From Steroidobacteraceae bacterium (GTDB lineage: Bacteria; Pseudomonadota; Gammaproteobacteria; Steroidobacterales; Steroidobacteraceae), in the NCBI GenBank assembly GCA_017853175.1, contig JAFMKA010000008.1, positions 1-48,179 of the forward strand: 48,179 nucleotides of DNA, in the 5' to 3' direction. The stretch's first letter is position 1, and each line of letters starts with the position of its first letter. A program made the position numbers and the translations under genes. Below the pieces are notes generated by a model, which saw only the letters and a program-made list of their open reading frames with translations, did not search any database and had not been told where the DNA came from. Positions 26,923 through 38,770 of the stretch are shown here, piece by piece.

Positions 26923-27891
26923 ATGGCAAAGAAAGGCAAAGGCCCAGACGATAAACGACCGATCATCATCCGACGCAAGAAGGTGATCGCCGGGGGCCAT
27001 CACGGCGGCGCTTGGAAAGTCGCCTACGCCGATTTCGTCACTGCACTCATGGCCTTCTTCTTAGTGATGTGGCTCGTAGCATCGGCCAACGATCAACAGA
27101 AATCTGCAATCTTTGACTACTTCAAGAATCCGAGCATGGAGCGGGGTCAGGCGCCGATTCAGGCACCAGGACAAAACGGCCCCGGAGGCGCGAGCACGAG
27201 CCCCATCGAATTACGCGGAGGGCTCACGGCCTCGGCGCCCGCGCCCATCGCCGAATCGGGTGCAGGGACACCCGCCTCTCCCGGACCTCGCGACGAGTTA
27301 AGAAGCCCTCGGGCGCTGACGGGCGAAACCAGCGAGACCAAGCGCTTCCAGGAAATCCGCAAGGACATACTCGCAGCCATCGAGAAAAACGAGACGCTAC
27401 AAAAATATCGCGACCAGCTGCTCATCGACATCACGAGCGAAGGTCTGCGCATCCAGATCGTCGATGCGCAAAATCGCCCGATGTTCGACTTGAGCGGTAC
27501 GACCATCAAACCCTACGCGCGAGAACTGCTCCTCGAGGTCGGAAAATCCCTCGAAGGCGTACCGAATCGCCTCAGCATCTCGGGTCACACGGACGACACC
27601 CCATTCGTCGGCAGTGCCCGCTCGCGATACGGCAATTGGGAACTCTCGGCCGACCGCGCCAACGCCGCGCGCCGTGTGCTCGTCGAGGGAGGCGTCGCCG
27701 AGGACAAGGTCTCACGCGTCGTCGGCATGTCCTCGTACGTTCGGCTCGATCGAGAAAACCCGAGTAATCCCATCAATCGACGAATCAGCATCGTGGTGCT
27801 CAACAAGGCCACCGAAGAAGCCCTGAACCGCTCGGACACCTTCACGCCCAACACGCCGACCCGCGACCCGATAGCGCAGCGCGCACCCTGA
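26923..27891 (+). CDS. motB: Flagellar motor stator protein MotB
   Basis: The 322-residue protein has a short basic cytoplasmic N terminus, one membrane helix carrying the proton-binding Asp (VAYADFVTALMAFFLVMWLV), a Pro/Gly/Ser-rich linker and a periplasmic OmpA-like peptidoglycan-binding domain. That domain contains ISGHTDDTP and NWELSADRANAARR. The arrangement is standard for H+-type MotB. It is co-transcribed with motA and ends 18 bases before the YebC-family gene. Confidence 0.95.
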   Translation: MAKKGKGPDDKRPIIIRRKKVIAGGHHGGAWKVAYADFVTALMAFFLVMWLVASANDQQKSAIFDYFKNPSMERGQAPIQAPGQNGPGGASTSPIELRGGLTASAPAPIAESGAGTPASPGPRDELRSPRALTGETSETKRFQEIRKDILAAIEKNETLQKYRDQLLIDITSEGLRIQIVDAQNRPMFDLSGTTIKPYARELLLEVGKSLEGVPNRLSISGHTDDTPFVGSARSRYGNWELSADRANAARRVLVEGGVAEDKVSRVVGMSSYVRLDRENPSNPINRRISIVVLNKATEEALNRSDTFTPNTPTRDPIAQRAP

Positions 27892-27909
27892 CAGTTACCA
27901 TAGCGGCCT

Positions 27910-28632
27910 ATGGGTCGCATATTCGAAGTTCGCAAGGCCACCATGTTCGCCCGATGGAACAAGATGGCCAAACAGTTCGCACGTATCGCCAAAGACATCA
28001 ACATGTCCGTGAAGTCGGGAGGCCCCGACCCGCAGTCGAATCCGATGCTGCGGCGCATCTTGCAGAATGCACGTGCGATCAACATGCCGAAGGACAAGGT
28101 TGAGGCCGCCATCAAGCGCGCTTCGGGGCGTGACGCCACCAACTACGAGACCGTGATTTACGAGGGGTACGCCCCACACGGTATCGCGCTGCTCATCGAA
28201 ACCGCGACCGACAATCCGACTCGCACCGTCGCCACGGTTCGCAACCTCATGCAGAAAGGCGGCGGCAACCTCGGCACGAGCGGCAGCGTCTCGTTCATGT
28301 TTCGCAAAATGGGTGTATTTCGACTCGATCCGACCGGCATCGACCAGGACGATCTCGAGCTGTACCTCATCGATCACGGACTCGACGAAATGGGCGAGAG
28401 CGTCGGCGAAAAAGGCGAGCCTCAAATCGTCGTGCGCTGCGCCTTCGAAGATTTCGGGCGCGTGCAAGAAGCGCTCGAGGCACGCAAAATCTCACCGCTC
28501 AAAGCCGAACACGAATACATTCCGATGGCACCGACCGAGTTATCCGAGACCGACGCCGCCGAGGTGCTCGCGCTCATCGACAAACTCGAGCAGGATGACG
28601 ACGTCCAGAGCGTGTTCCACACGCTCGCCTGA
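27910..28632 (+). CDS. YebC/TACO1 family protein
   Basis: The 240-residue protein opens with [23 protein letters not shown], unlike the MAGHSKW opening of E. coli YebC, placing it in the YeeN/second-paralogue branch. Family motifs [30 protein letters not shown] and GSVSFMF are clear. Family members have been described both as transcription regulators and as factors easing ribosome stalling; which applies here is open. It lies on the motAB strand but may have its own promoter. Confidence 0.9.
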   Translation: MGRIFEVRKATMFARWNKMAKQFARIAKDINMSVKSGGPDPQSNPMLRRILQNARAINMPKDKVEAAIKRASGRDATNYETVIYEGYAPHGIALLIETATDNPTRTVATVRNLMQKGGGNLGTSGSVSFMFRKMGVFRLDPTGIDQDDLELYLIDHGLDEMGESVGEKGEPQIVVRCAFEDFGRVQEALEARKISPLKAEHEYIPMAPTELSETDAAEVLALIDKLEQDDDVQSVFHTLA

Positions 28633-28656
28633 CGAAAGGCCTGCGACACTACAGAC

Positions 28657-28860
28657 TCAAAGAGTCGTTTTCGTCTCGCTCGACGTATCGGCGTCAGTCG
28701 TTTCAGTCTGTGAAGACCCCGCGCGTCTTCGCTTGATCGCCTCGCGCAAGATGATCTCCACCTGAGCATTCACGCTGCGCAGCTCGTCGGCCGCCCAGCG
28801 CTCGATCTCGCCCCAAAGCGCAGGGTCGACCCGCATCAGAAAAGACTTTCGTTCCGCCAC
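28657..28860 (-). CDS. Small Arc-type ribbon-helix-helix protein
   Basis: The 67-residue protein starts with GTG and reads MAERKSFLMRVDPALWGEIERWAADELRSVNAQVEIILREAIKRR-like over residues 1-45, the beta-strand/two-helix plan of Arc/CopG DNA-binding proteins. A Ser/Thr-rich acidic tail follows. It lies 16 bases downstream of the SPFH gene, in the same operon. It is a good candidate for autorepression through the tandem palindromes at 29849-29867. I see no toxin partner, so a toxin-antitoxin role is not supported. Confidence 0.82.
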   Translation of the reverse strand: MAERKSFLMRVDPALWGEIERWAADELRSVNAQVEIILREAIKRRRAGSSQTETTDADTSSETKTTL

Positions 28861-28876
28861 GGCCGAGCCCTTCGAC

Positions 28877-29791
28877 TCAGCCGTAGAGCGTGCCGGTGTT
28901 GATCACGGGCTTGGCTTCAGAATCGCCGCAGAGTACGACCATGAGGTTACTCACCATCGCCGCCTTGCGCTCGGCGTCGAGCTCCACGACGCCACGCTTC
29001 GACAAATCGTTGAGCGCGAGTTCGACCATGCTGACGGCGCCCTGCACGATCTTCTGCCGCGCCGCGAGCACCGCCTCGGCCTGCTGACGACGCAGCATCG
29101 CCTGAGCGACCTCTGGCGCATACGCAAGATGCGTGAGCCGCGCCTCCTCGACGACGACGCCGGCGGGCGCAAGTCGCCTCTGCAACTCGGCCTGTAGCGC
29201 TTCCGAAACCTCATCGACGCCGCTGCGCAGCGTGATCTCATGCTCTTCGCCATGGTCGTACGCGTACTGACTACCGAGATGACGCACGGCTGACTCCGAC
29301 TGAATACGCACGTATTCCTCGTAATCGTTGACGTCGAACATCGCCTGCGCGGTGTCGTGAACGCGCCAAACGACGACGGCCGCGATTTCGATGGGGTTGC
29401 CCTGCTTGTCGTTTACTTTGAGTCGATCACCGTTCAGGTTGCGCGAACGCAGCGAGATCTTCATGCGCGAATTATTATTGGAGTAGAACGGGTTGCCGAA
29501 GTGGAACCCCTCCTTCCGAACGGTGCCCTTGTAGTCACCAAAGAGCAGCAGCGCCCTCGCCTCGTTAGGCTGCAAGGTGAAGAAGCCCGCAAAAGAGACG
29601 AAGAACGCGACGATCAACGCGATCCCGATCCCGAAGAGCCCGGGGGAGTCGTCGACTTCGCCGCCGATGCAGGCCGCGATGCCAACCACCAGCATCATGA
29701 GAACAAGGGGTAAGGCCAACCAGCCGTTCATGACGTTAACGTCACGTTCGTGGCTGACGGGGCGGGGGGACGTCTGGGATGACGATGTCAT
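28877..29791 (-). CDS. SPFH/band 7 membrane protein
   Basis: The 304-residue protein has two closely spaced N-terminal membrane segments (about residues 22-42 and 48-70). An SPFH domain follows (LQPNEARALLLFGDYKGTVRKEGFHFGNPFY ... VVVWRVHDTAQAMFDVNDYEEYVR), then a helical region rich in Ala/Glu/Gln (AQAMLRRQQAEAVLAARQKIVQGAV) typical of stomatin-like oligomers. Such proteins form rings or scaffolds that organise membrane domains and modulate proteases. The ATG at 29791 is preferred over the upstream extension to 29821. It heads a two-gene unit with the ribbon-helix-helix gene. Confidence 0.9.
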   Translation of the reverse strand: MTSSSQTSPRPVSHERDVNVMNGWLALPLVLMMLVVGIAACIGGEVDDSPGLFGIGIALIVAFFVSFAGFFTLQPNEARALLLFGDYKGTVRKEGFHFGNPFYSNNNSRMKISLRSRNLNGDRLKVNDKQGNPIEIAAVVVWRVHDTAQAMFDVNDYEEYVRIQSESAVRHLGSQYAYDHGEEHEITLRSGVDEVSEALQAELQRRLAPAGVVVEEARLTHLAYAPEVAQAMLRRQQAEAVLAARQKIVQGAVSMVELALNDLSKRGVVELDAERKAAMVSNLMVVLCGDSEAKPVINTGTLYG

Positions 29792-29839
29792 AGTCGAGAC
29801 TCCTGTACGCGGGCTCACCAAGAGCCCTGAACAGCCTCG

Positions 29840-29868
29840 ACCTTACACTGATATCACGATGATATCAA
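29840..29868 (-). promoter_or_regulatory. Promoter of the SPFH-RHH operon overlapped by tandem TGATATCA boxes
   Basis: On the minus strand TTGATA (29868-29863) and TAAGGT (29845-29840) are 17 bp apart, a plausible sigma-70 pair with a weak -10. Two identical 8-bp palindromes TGATATCA, at 29849-29856 and 29860-29867 and separated by CGA, cover the -35 and the spacer. Tandem short palindromes are how MetJ- and CopG-class ribbon-helix-helix repressors bind, and such a protein is encoded in this operon. Confidence 0.55.
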
Positions 29869-29890
29869 CCCCTGCGGCGATCGCAGAAAC

Positions 29891-29967
29891 TGGCGCGCCC
29901 GGAGAGATTCGAACTCCCGACCTCATGGTTCGTAGCCATGCGCTCTATCCAACTGAGCTACGGGCGC
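29891..29967 (-). tRNA. tRNA-Arg (ACG)
   Basis: The 77-nt cloverleaf on the minus strand has acceptor arm GCGCCCG/CGGGCGC, D arm GCTCAGTTGGATAGAGC, anticodon loop CTACGAA giving anticodon ACG, T arm with GTTCGAATC, discriminator G and a genomically encoded CCA (29893-29891). ACG should be read as ICG after deamination. In E. coli the tRNA-Arg(ACG) genes follow tRNA-Ser(GCT) at csrA; here the two are 4 kb apart on the same strand. Confidence 0.97.
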
Positions 29968-30006
29968 GTCGCCGAAGGGGCGCGAATCCTACCACAAGCT
30001 GCCGGC

Positions 30007-31155
30007 TCAATACCCCTCGAGGGCGGCGAGACGGTCGAGGTGGTGATGCTGGTCCCCGTAGGCCTGCTCCAGAACGCGCGCGCGCTTGATGTAGAGGCCG
30101 ATATCGAAGGCGTCGGTCATGCCGATGCCACCATGCATCTGGATCGCCTCGTTGGTCGAGAGCTCAGCCACCTGTGCAAGCTTCGCCTTGGCCATGCTGC
30201 AGAGCATGTCGGCCTGGCGGTACCCCTCGGCATCCCTCGCCCGATCAAGCGCGAGCAGCGCCTCCTGGACGATGGTGCGAGCGAGCTGCACCTCGACGAA
30301 CCAATGCGCGGCACGATGCTGCAGCGCCTGATAGCTGCCAATGAGCTTGCCGAACTGCGAGCGTTCTTTGAGGTACTTGAGCGTGCGCGCAAAGGTCTCC
30401 TCGCAAATACCGAGCAACTCTGCGGCGAGCCCGGCGTTGATGACGCCTGCCAGACGCTCGAGCGCTACCGACGTTACACCGGTCAGTCGGCAGCCGTCAT
30501 CGACGACCACGTCGTCGAGCGTCAGCGTTCCGCATTGCCGCGCATCGACCCGCGGCGTCGCCTCGACGCTCACGCCCTTCGCATCGTGCGGTACGACAAA
30601 TACGCCGAGCCCTTCGCGATCGCCCGGGCGTCCAGACTCGCGCGCCACGACGATAAACCGATCGACCGAGGAGAGATCTTCGACGTGGTGCTTGACGCCC
30701 GAGAGCTGCCAACCCTGGGCTGTTTTCTCCGCACGAGTCGCCACGGCGAACGGCGCAAAATGCGCTCCCTCACCCCAAGCCAAAGAAAGCGTGAGACTCC
30801 CGTCGACGATCGCCGGCAGCCAGGACGTCTTTTGTGTCTCGCTGCCCATCAATGAAATGGCCGTTGCACCCGCAAGCACCGTCGCGTTCATCGGTGTGAT
30901 GCTGAGATGCCGCCCGAACTGCTCGAGCACGAGGGCGAGCCCCGAGTAGCCGAGCGCCGAGCCACCGTAGGCCTCGTCGATGGCGATACCGCACCACCCC
31001 ATCTCAGCGATCTCGCGCCAAAGCGCCGAATCGAACGCGGTCTCGGTCGTGCGATCGCGCCACGCTCTAAACTGCGTGATGGACGCTCGATCGGCGACGA
31101 ACTCCGCCACCGAGCGGCTCAGCATTTCTTGTTCTTCGGTGAGCGGCAGCGTCAT
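30007..31155 (-). CDS. Acyl-CoA dehydrogenase subunit without the catalytic Glu motif
   Basis: The 382-residue acyl-CoA dehydrogenase-like flavoprotein has the FAD/substrate motifs SQFGKLIGSYQALQHRAAHWFVE and QMHGGIGMTD. Its C terminus (RARVLEQAYGDQHHHLDRLA) lacks the EGTSEIQ stretch that carries the catalytic base. The partner gene immediately upstream has that stretch but lacks the RxQFG motif. Complementary pairs of this kind form alpha2-beta2 enzymes in steroid side-chain oxidation (ChsE-type/FadE pairs). The start ATG at 31155 overlaps the partner stop (ATGA), so equal synthesis is expected. A steroid or isoprenoid acyl-CoA substrate is inferred only. Confidence 0.87.
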   Translation of the reverse strand: MTLPLTEEQEMLSRSVAEFVADRASITQFRAWRDRTTETAFDSALWREIAEMGWCGIAIDEAYGGSALGYSGLALVLEQFGRHLSITPMNATVLAGATAISLMGSETQKTSWLPAIVDGSLTLSLAWGEGAHFAPFAVATRAEKTAQGWQLSGVKHHVEDLSSVDRFIVVARESGRPGDREGLGVFVVPHDAKGVSVEATPRVDARQCGTLTLDDVVVDDGCRLTGVTSVALERLAGVINAGLAAELLGICEETFARTLKYLKERSQFGKLIGSYQALQHRAAHWFVEVQLARTIVQEALLALDRARDAEGYRQADMLCSMAKAKLAQVAELSTNEAIQMHGGIGMTDAFDIGLYIKRARVLEQAYGDQHHHLDRLAALEGY

Positions 31156-32324
31156 GGCAACCCCAGCACGCGCTTGGCGATGATATTGAGTTGGATTTCG
31201 GACGTACCGCCCTCGATCGAGTTGCCCTTCGAGCGCAACCAGTTGCGCGCCCACGCTTCACCGGCCGGTCCGCGCGCGTCCCACAGCAGCGCATCGGCGC
31301 CCTCGATGTCGAGATAGAGTTCGTTACGCCGCTTGTTGAGCTCGGTCCCGTAGTACTTCACGGCCGAGGACATCGCGCCCATACCGGCGCTCGCACTCGG
31401 ATGACGCTCACCGTGCTCGATCCAGAGCCGGAACGCCGCCGCATCGAGTTGATAACGAGCCAGCGTCTGCCGCAACGACGCGTTGCGTAAGCGTCCTTCG
31501 CCATCGGTGCCAAAGATTTCGAGGGCACGGCGACCTGGGTCGGTGTCGTGACGGATCTTGCCGAGACTCGAGATCATCTCGCGCTCGTGCGAGAGCAGAT
31601 AGGTCGCGATCGCCCATCCCTGCCCTTCCTCACCGACGCGATTGGTTTTCTCGACGCGAACGTTCTCGAAGAACACTTCACAGAAGGGCGATGCGCCGCT
31701 GATCAACTTGATCGGCCGCACGGTGACCCCGGGAGTGTTCATATCGAAAAGTACGAAGCTGATACCTTCGTGCTTCGGCACCGATGTGTTCGTGCGTACG
31801 AGGCAAAACATCCAGTCGGCCTCGTCACCATAAGACGTCCAAATTTTTTGACCGTTGACGAGATAGTGGTCGCCCTTATCCTCGGCGCGTGTCATCAAGC
31901 TCGCGAGGTCCGAACCTGAGTTCGGCTCCGAGTAGCCCTGGCACCAACGAATGGCCCCCCGCGCAATATCGGGTAAGAAGCGTCGACGCTGATCGTCGTT
32001 GCCGAACTTGAAGAGCACGGGCGATAGCATGCTGATACCGAAACTGAAAAGCGGCTGCTGCGCGCCGATGCGGCGCATCTCTTCGCGCAGAATCGCCGCG
32101 TGCTCACGAGAGAGACCTGCGCCACCGTACTCCACGGGCCACTCGGGCACCGTCCACCCCCGCGAAGCCATCGCGGCACACCAAGCCGGTTGGTCGGGAT
32201 GCCAGACTTTGGCGCGTCGTCCACCTCCGTAGAGATGCGAGATCTCGGGCGGCGCGACGCGCATGGAGGGCGGACAATGGGCCGCGAGCCAGGCTCGCAC
32301 CTCGTCACGAAAGGAATCGCTCAT
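31152..32324 (-). CDS. Acyl-CoA dehydrogenase subunit with the catalytic Glu motif
   Basis: The 390-residue protein shows GYSEPNSGSDLASL (substrate/FAD binding), WTSYGDEADW and the C-terminal SIEGGTSEIQLNIIAKRVLGLP. The last motif contains the position of the catalytic base and is characteristic of the FadE26/ChsE-like branch. It forms a coupled pair with the next gene. It is divergent from the iron-dependent alcohol dehydrogenase (51-bp gap). The predicted reaction is alpha,beta-dehydrogenation of an acyl-CoA, feeding electrons to ETF. Confidence 0.9.
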   Translation of the reverse strand: MSDSFRDEVRAWLAAHCPPSMRVAPPEISHLYGGGRRAKVWHPDQPAWCAAMASRGWTVPEWPVEYGGAGLSREHAAILREEMRRIGAQQPLFSFGISMLSPVLFKFGNDDQRRRFLPDIARGAIRWCQGYSEPNSGSDLASLMTRAEDKGDHYLVNGQKIWTSYGDEADWMFCLVRTNTSVPKHEGISFVLFDMNTPGVTVRPIKLISGASPFCEVFFENVRVEKTNRVGEEGQGWAIATYLLSHEREMISSLGKIRHDTDPGRRALEIFGTDGEGRLRNASLRQTLARYQLDAAAFRLWIEHGERHPSASAGMGAMSSAVKYYGTELNKRRNELYLDIEGADALLWDARGPAGEAWARNWLRSKGNSIEGGTSEIQLNIIAKRVLGLP

Positions 32325-32375
32325 GGCTCATTATCGATTACTTTCTGATACTTTTGCGATGCCCCGATTTTTCCG

Positions 32376-33554
32376 ATGGCAGACATGACGACGACTTCGG
32401 CCTCTCGCCTTCGCTTTAATACCCCGAGCGACATCACGTTCGGCATCGGGTGCGTCCGCGAACTCGGCGAACTGGCCAAGCAAAGCGGCATCCGTCGGGC
32501 TTTGCTCGTCACCGATCGCGGTATCGCCTCGCGCGGCATGCACCACTCGGCCTGCGCGAGCCTCGAGGCTGCCGGTGTCGCCGTCACGGTCTACGACGAC
32601 GTCGTTGCGGACCCGCCGGTCGAGGTGATCCACGCCGCCACCGCACTCGGTGCGCAGGCCGACTGCGATGGCGTCATCGGTTTCGGGGGCGGCAGCAGCA
32701 TGGACACCGCAAAGCTCGTCGCCACACTGCTATGCAACGAACAGCCGCTCGACGCGATGTATGGCGTCGATCAAGTCCGCTCGACTCGAAAGTCCCTCAT
32801 CCAAGTTCCGACCACCGCGGGGACGGGCTCCGAAGTGACCATGATCTCGGTCGTGACGACGGGCGCGAACACCAAGCAAGGCGTGGTGAGCCGGACGCTG
32901 CTCGCCGATCGCGTGCTGCTCGACCCGGAGCTCACCGCCTCGATGCCGGCGCACGTGACCGCCGCGACGGGCATCGATGCGATGGTCCATGCGATCGAGT
33001 CCTACACCAGCGCGAGACTCAAGAACCCGATGTCCGATCTCTTCGCGCGTGAGGCATTGCGACTTCTTGCTGGGAATATCGCCGCTGCCGTACGCACGCC
33101 CGAAGATCTCGAGGCGCGTAGCGCCATGCTGCTCGGCGCCATGTACGCCGGTCAGGCGTTCGCCAATGCACCCGTCGGCGCCGTGCATGCGCTCGCCTAC
33201 CCGCTCGGCGGGAACTACCACGTCCCGCACGGACTGAGTAATTCTTTGGTGTTGCCGCACGTGCTGCGCTTCAACGCACCGGCCGCCGAGTCGATGTATC
33301 GCGAGCTGCTACCCATCGTGGTGGGCGACACCCGCAATAAAAATACCGAGAACGCATCCGAGCGGCTCGCCGAACATTGCCTCGCGCTCGCGCAGCACCT
33401 AGGTCTACCGACGCGACTGCGCGAGCTCGACATTCCTCAAACTGATCTGCCGAAACTCGCGCGCGAGTCGATGCTGCAGCAACGACTACTCGTCAACAAT
33501 CCGCGCCCCGTCACCGAGGCCGACGCGCTCGCCCTCTACGAACAGGCTTATTGA
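32376..33554 (+). CDS. Iron-containing (group III) alcohol dehydrogenase
   Basis: The 392-residue NAD(P)-dependent enzyme has GFGGGSSMDTAK (nucleotide binding), TTAGTGSE, and the metal-site segments HAIESYTS and AVHALAYPLGGNYHVPHG that supply the His ligands. It oxidises an alcohol or reduces an aldehyde or maleylacetate-type ketone; the branch is not resolved. It is coupled to the following thioesterase gene and divergent from the acyl-CoA dehydrogenase pair, so all four may serve one acyl catabolic route. Confidence 0.92.
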   Translation: MADMTTTSASRLRFNTPSDITFGIGCVRELGELAKQSGIRRALLVTDRGIASRGMHHSACASLEAAGVAVTVYDDVVADPPVEVIHAATALGAQADCDGVIGFGGGSSMDTAKLVATLLCNEQPLDAMYGVDQVRSTRKSLIQVPTTAGTGSEVTMISVVTTGANTKQGVVSRTLLADRVLLDPELTASMPAHVTAATGIDAMVHAIESYTSARLKNPMSDLFAREALRLLAGNIAAAVRTPEDLEARSAMLLGAMYAGQAFANAPVGAVHALAYPLGGNYHVPHGLSNSLVLPHVLRFNAPAAESMYRELLPIVVGDTRNKNTENASERLAEHCLALAQHLGLPTRLRELDIPQTDLPKLARESMLQQRLLVNNPRPVTEADALALYEQAY

Positions 33555-33562
33555 GCATCGCC

Positions 33563-34000
33563 ATGACCGAACATCGACAGACCCGCGCCGATTATTTTTA
33601 TTTCGAGACTATGACGACGCGCTGGATGGACAACGACGCCTACCGACACATCAATAACGTCGTGTACTACAGCTTCTTCGACACCGTGGCGAACAATTAT
33701 TTGATGAAGGCCGGCGTGCTCGACATCGGCAAATCACCGGTGATCGGGTTCATCGTGGCGTCATCGTGCAGCTACAAGAAGCCTCTCGCCTACCCTGCGA
33801 AAGTCGATGCCGCTTTTCGAGTCAACCGCATCGGCACGAGCTCCGTCGAATACGGCGTCGCCGTGTTCGCCGAGGGTGATAACGAGCCCGCCGCCTTCGG
33901 CACCTTCACTCACGCCTTCGTTGATCGTGAGAATGGAAAGTCGGTGCCGATCCCGGCGGAGACGCGGGCGGCGCTGGAACGCGCGGTTACGACGGGATAA
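33563..34000 (+). CDS. Hotdog-fold acyl-CoA thioesterase (YbgC/4-hydroxybenzoyl-CoA type)
   Basis: From the ATG at 33563 the protein has 145 residues. RWMDNDAYRHINNVVYYSFFD is the hotdog signature, with Asp in the position used for catalysis by 4-hydroxybenzoyl-CoA thioesterases. It should hydrolyse an acyl- or aroyl-CoA. A TTG at 33551 overlapping the previous stop (TTGA) is an alternative start that would add four residues. The gene ends 5 bases from the 3' end of the convergent tRNA-Ser gene. Confidence 0.9.
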   Translation: MTEHRQTRADYFYFETMTTRWMDNDAYRHINNVVYYSFFDTVANNYLMKAGVLDIGKSPVIGFIVASSCSYKKPLAYPAKVDAAFRVNRIGTSSVEYGVAVFAEGDNEPAAFGTFTHAFVDRENGKSVPIPAETRAALERAVTTG

Positions 34001-34005
34001 AAACT

Positions 34006-34095
34006 GGCGGAGAGAGAGGGATTCGAACCCTCGAAGAGCTTTTGGCCCTTACGCCCTTAGCAGGGGCGCGCCTTCGACCACTCGGCCATCTCTCC
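34006..34095 (-). tRNA. tRNA-Ser (GCT)
   Basis: The 90-nt class II tRNA on the minus strand has acceptor arm GGAGAGA/TCTCTCC, D arm GCCGAGTGGTCGAAGGC, anticodon loop CTGCTAA (anticodon GCT), a long variable arm typical of tRNA-Ser, T arm with GGTTCGAATCC, and encoded CCA (34008-34006). It lies 30 bases downstream of csrA, the position of serV in E. coli. Confidence 0.97.
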
Positions 34096-34125
34096 GCGGC
34101 GCGGGGACGCGATGATACCCGATGG

Positions 34126-34335
34126 TCAGGCCCGCATGCCGCCCTGTTCGCGAGGCGGGTTGTCGGCCGGACCCTCGGATTTGATCCGCTCGAAAATCTC
34201 CTCGCGATGCACGGCAACGTTCTTGGGCGCGTTGATGCCCACGCGCACTTGGTTGCCCTTGACGCCGAGGATGGTGATCGAAACTTCTTCGCCGATCATG
34301 ACGGTCTCGCCGACACGTCGAGTGAGTATGAGCAT
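34126..34335 (-). CDS. csrA: Carbon storage regulator CsrA
   Basis: CsrA is a dimeric RNA-binding protein that represses or stabilises mRNAs by binding GGA-containing leaders. The 69 residues start [15 protein letters not shown] and include [23 protein letters not shown], with the RNA-contacting Leu4, Arg6/7 and Arg44 region conserved. The ATG at 34335 is fixed by family start and a preceding GGGGG. It lies 140 bp downstream of alaS on the same strand, the standard gammaproteobacterial order. That gap contains no clear hairpin-T terminator or confident promoter. Confidence 0.97.
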   Translation of the reverse strand: MLILTRRVGETVMIGEEVSITILGVKGNQVRVGINAPKNVAVHREEIFERIKSEGPADNPPREQGGMRA

Positions 34336-34475
34336 GTGAGCCCCCAATGAGGCGCTCTTTCGAGGCCGCCGAACTCGGGACACCGCACCCCCTGTGGGGC
34401 CCCGCCGACGGCCTGACTTCCATGGCAGGCGCCTTCCCGGTCGAAGATAGAAGAATCTGCCGGGGCCGTCTACCG

Positions 34476-37131
<2,656 letters not shown>

Positions 37132-37145
<14 letters not shown>

Positions 37146-37616
37146 CGGCGGGATTTTCGAGTGTCTCGGGGTCCTGGCCCATTGCCAGCCGGATATGATC
37201 CGATGAAAAGCCCCGATACTGCAAAAATCTCGCCTGCTTACCCTTTTCGGCCCAGCTGGCGGGTGCTTTCTGACCAAACTTTCGTGCCCGGACCTCGCGG
37301 CAGAGGGCGACATAGTCGGGCCCCGCCTCGATAGCGGTCTCGATCGCCTCGCCCCCGAACCCGAGCTGCCGGAGCTCTTGACGCATCCGCGCCGGCCCCT
37401 GCCCACGGGCCGTGTGGGATCGAACGAAGTTTTCGAGATAACGCCCGTCGTCGAGCAGGCGCTCGAGCCGCAGGGCGTTTAAGGCCTCACCGATGGCCGC
37501 GGCGGTGTATCCCTTGGCCGCGAGCTTCTGGGAGAGCTCGAAGGACGCGTAGTCGCGACGGCCGAGCAGCATGAGTGCTGCTCGGCGCGCGGACTCGGGT
37601 TGGTCGGGATGGTCAG

Positions 37617-37620
<4 letters not shown>
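37132..37620 (-). CDS. recX: RecA regulator RecX
   Basis: RecX binds RecA filaments and limits their growth. The 162-residue helical protein has the RecX three-helix repeats: [70 protein letters not shown], and RKFGQ..A. The start is TTG at 37620, overlapping the recA TGA stop (TTGA). This would keep its level low and tied to RecA translation. Its end overlaps alaS by 14 bases. Confidence 0.92.
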
Positions 37621-38645
<1,025 letters not shown>

Positions 38646-38694
38646 GAATCCCCCACGAAGGAAAACTGAAAAGAGTAGAAGCGGAGTGGGCGGA

Positions 38695-38723
38695 ATTATC
38701 CCACACGAGAACCGTCGTGGAAG
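38695..38723 (-). promoter_or_regulatory. Candidate recA promoter
   Basis: On the minus strand GATAAT (38700-38695) is a five-of-six match to the -10 consensus, 50 bp before the recA ATG. A weak -35 CTTCCA (38723-38718) lies 17 bp upstream. No LexA-type CTGT-N8-ACAG site overlaps it. Confidence 0.45.
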
Positions 38724-38770
38724 CCTGTAAAACCCGATGAATGCGTTTATTTCGCGTGGCGTTCACGCGA

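Noticed and set aside
28657-28860. Antitoxin of a toxin-antitoxin pair
   Set aside because: The protein is of RHH type, but the neighbour is a 304-residue SPFH membrane protein, not a toxin, and no small toxin frame is adjacent.
29968-34005. Integrative element with att sites at the tRNA genes
   Set aside because: No integrase, and no duplicated tRNA 3' end was seen; the block can only be called a probable insertion by gene order.
37146-37406. 87-residue N-terminal extension of AlaS
   Set aside because: It lies across recX, is Arg/Ser-rich shadow sequence, and AlaS family proteins start near the ATG at 37145.
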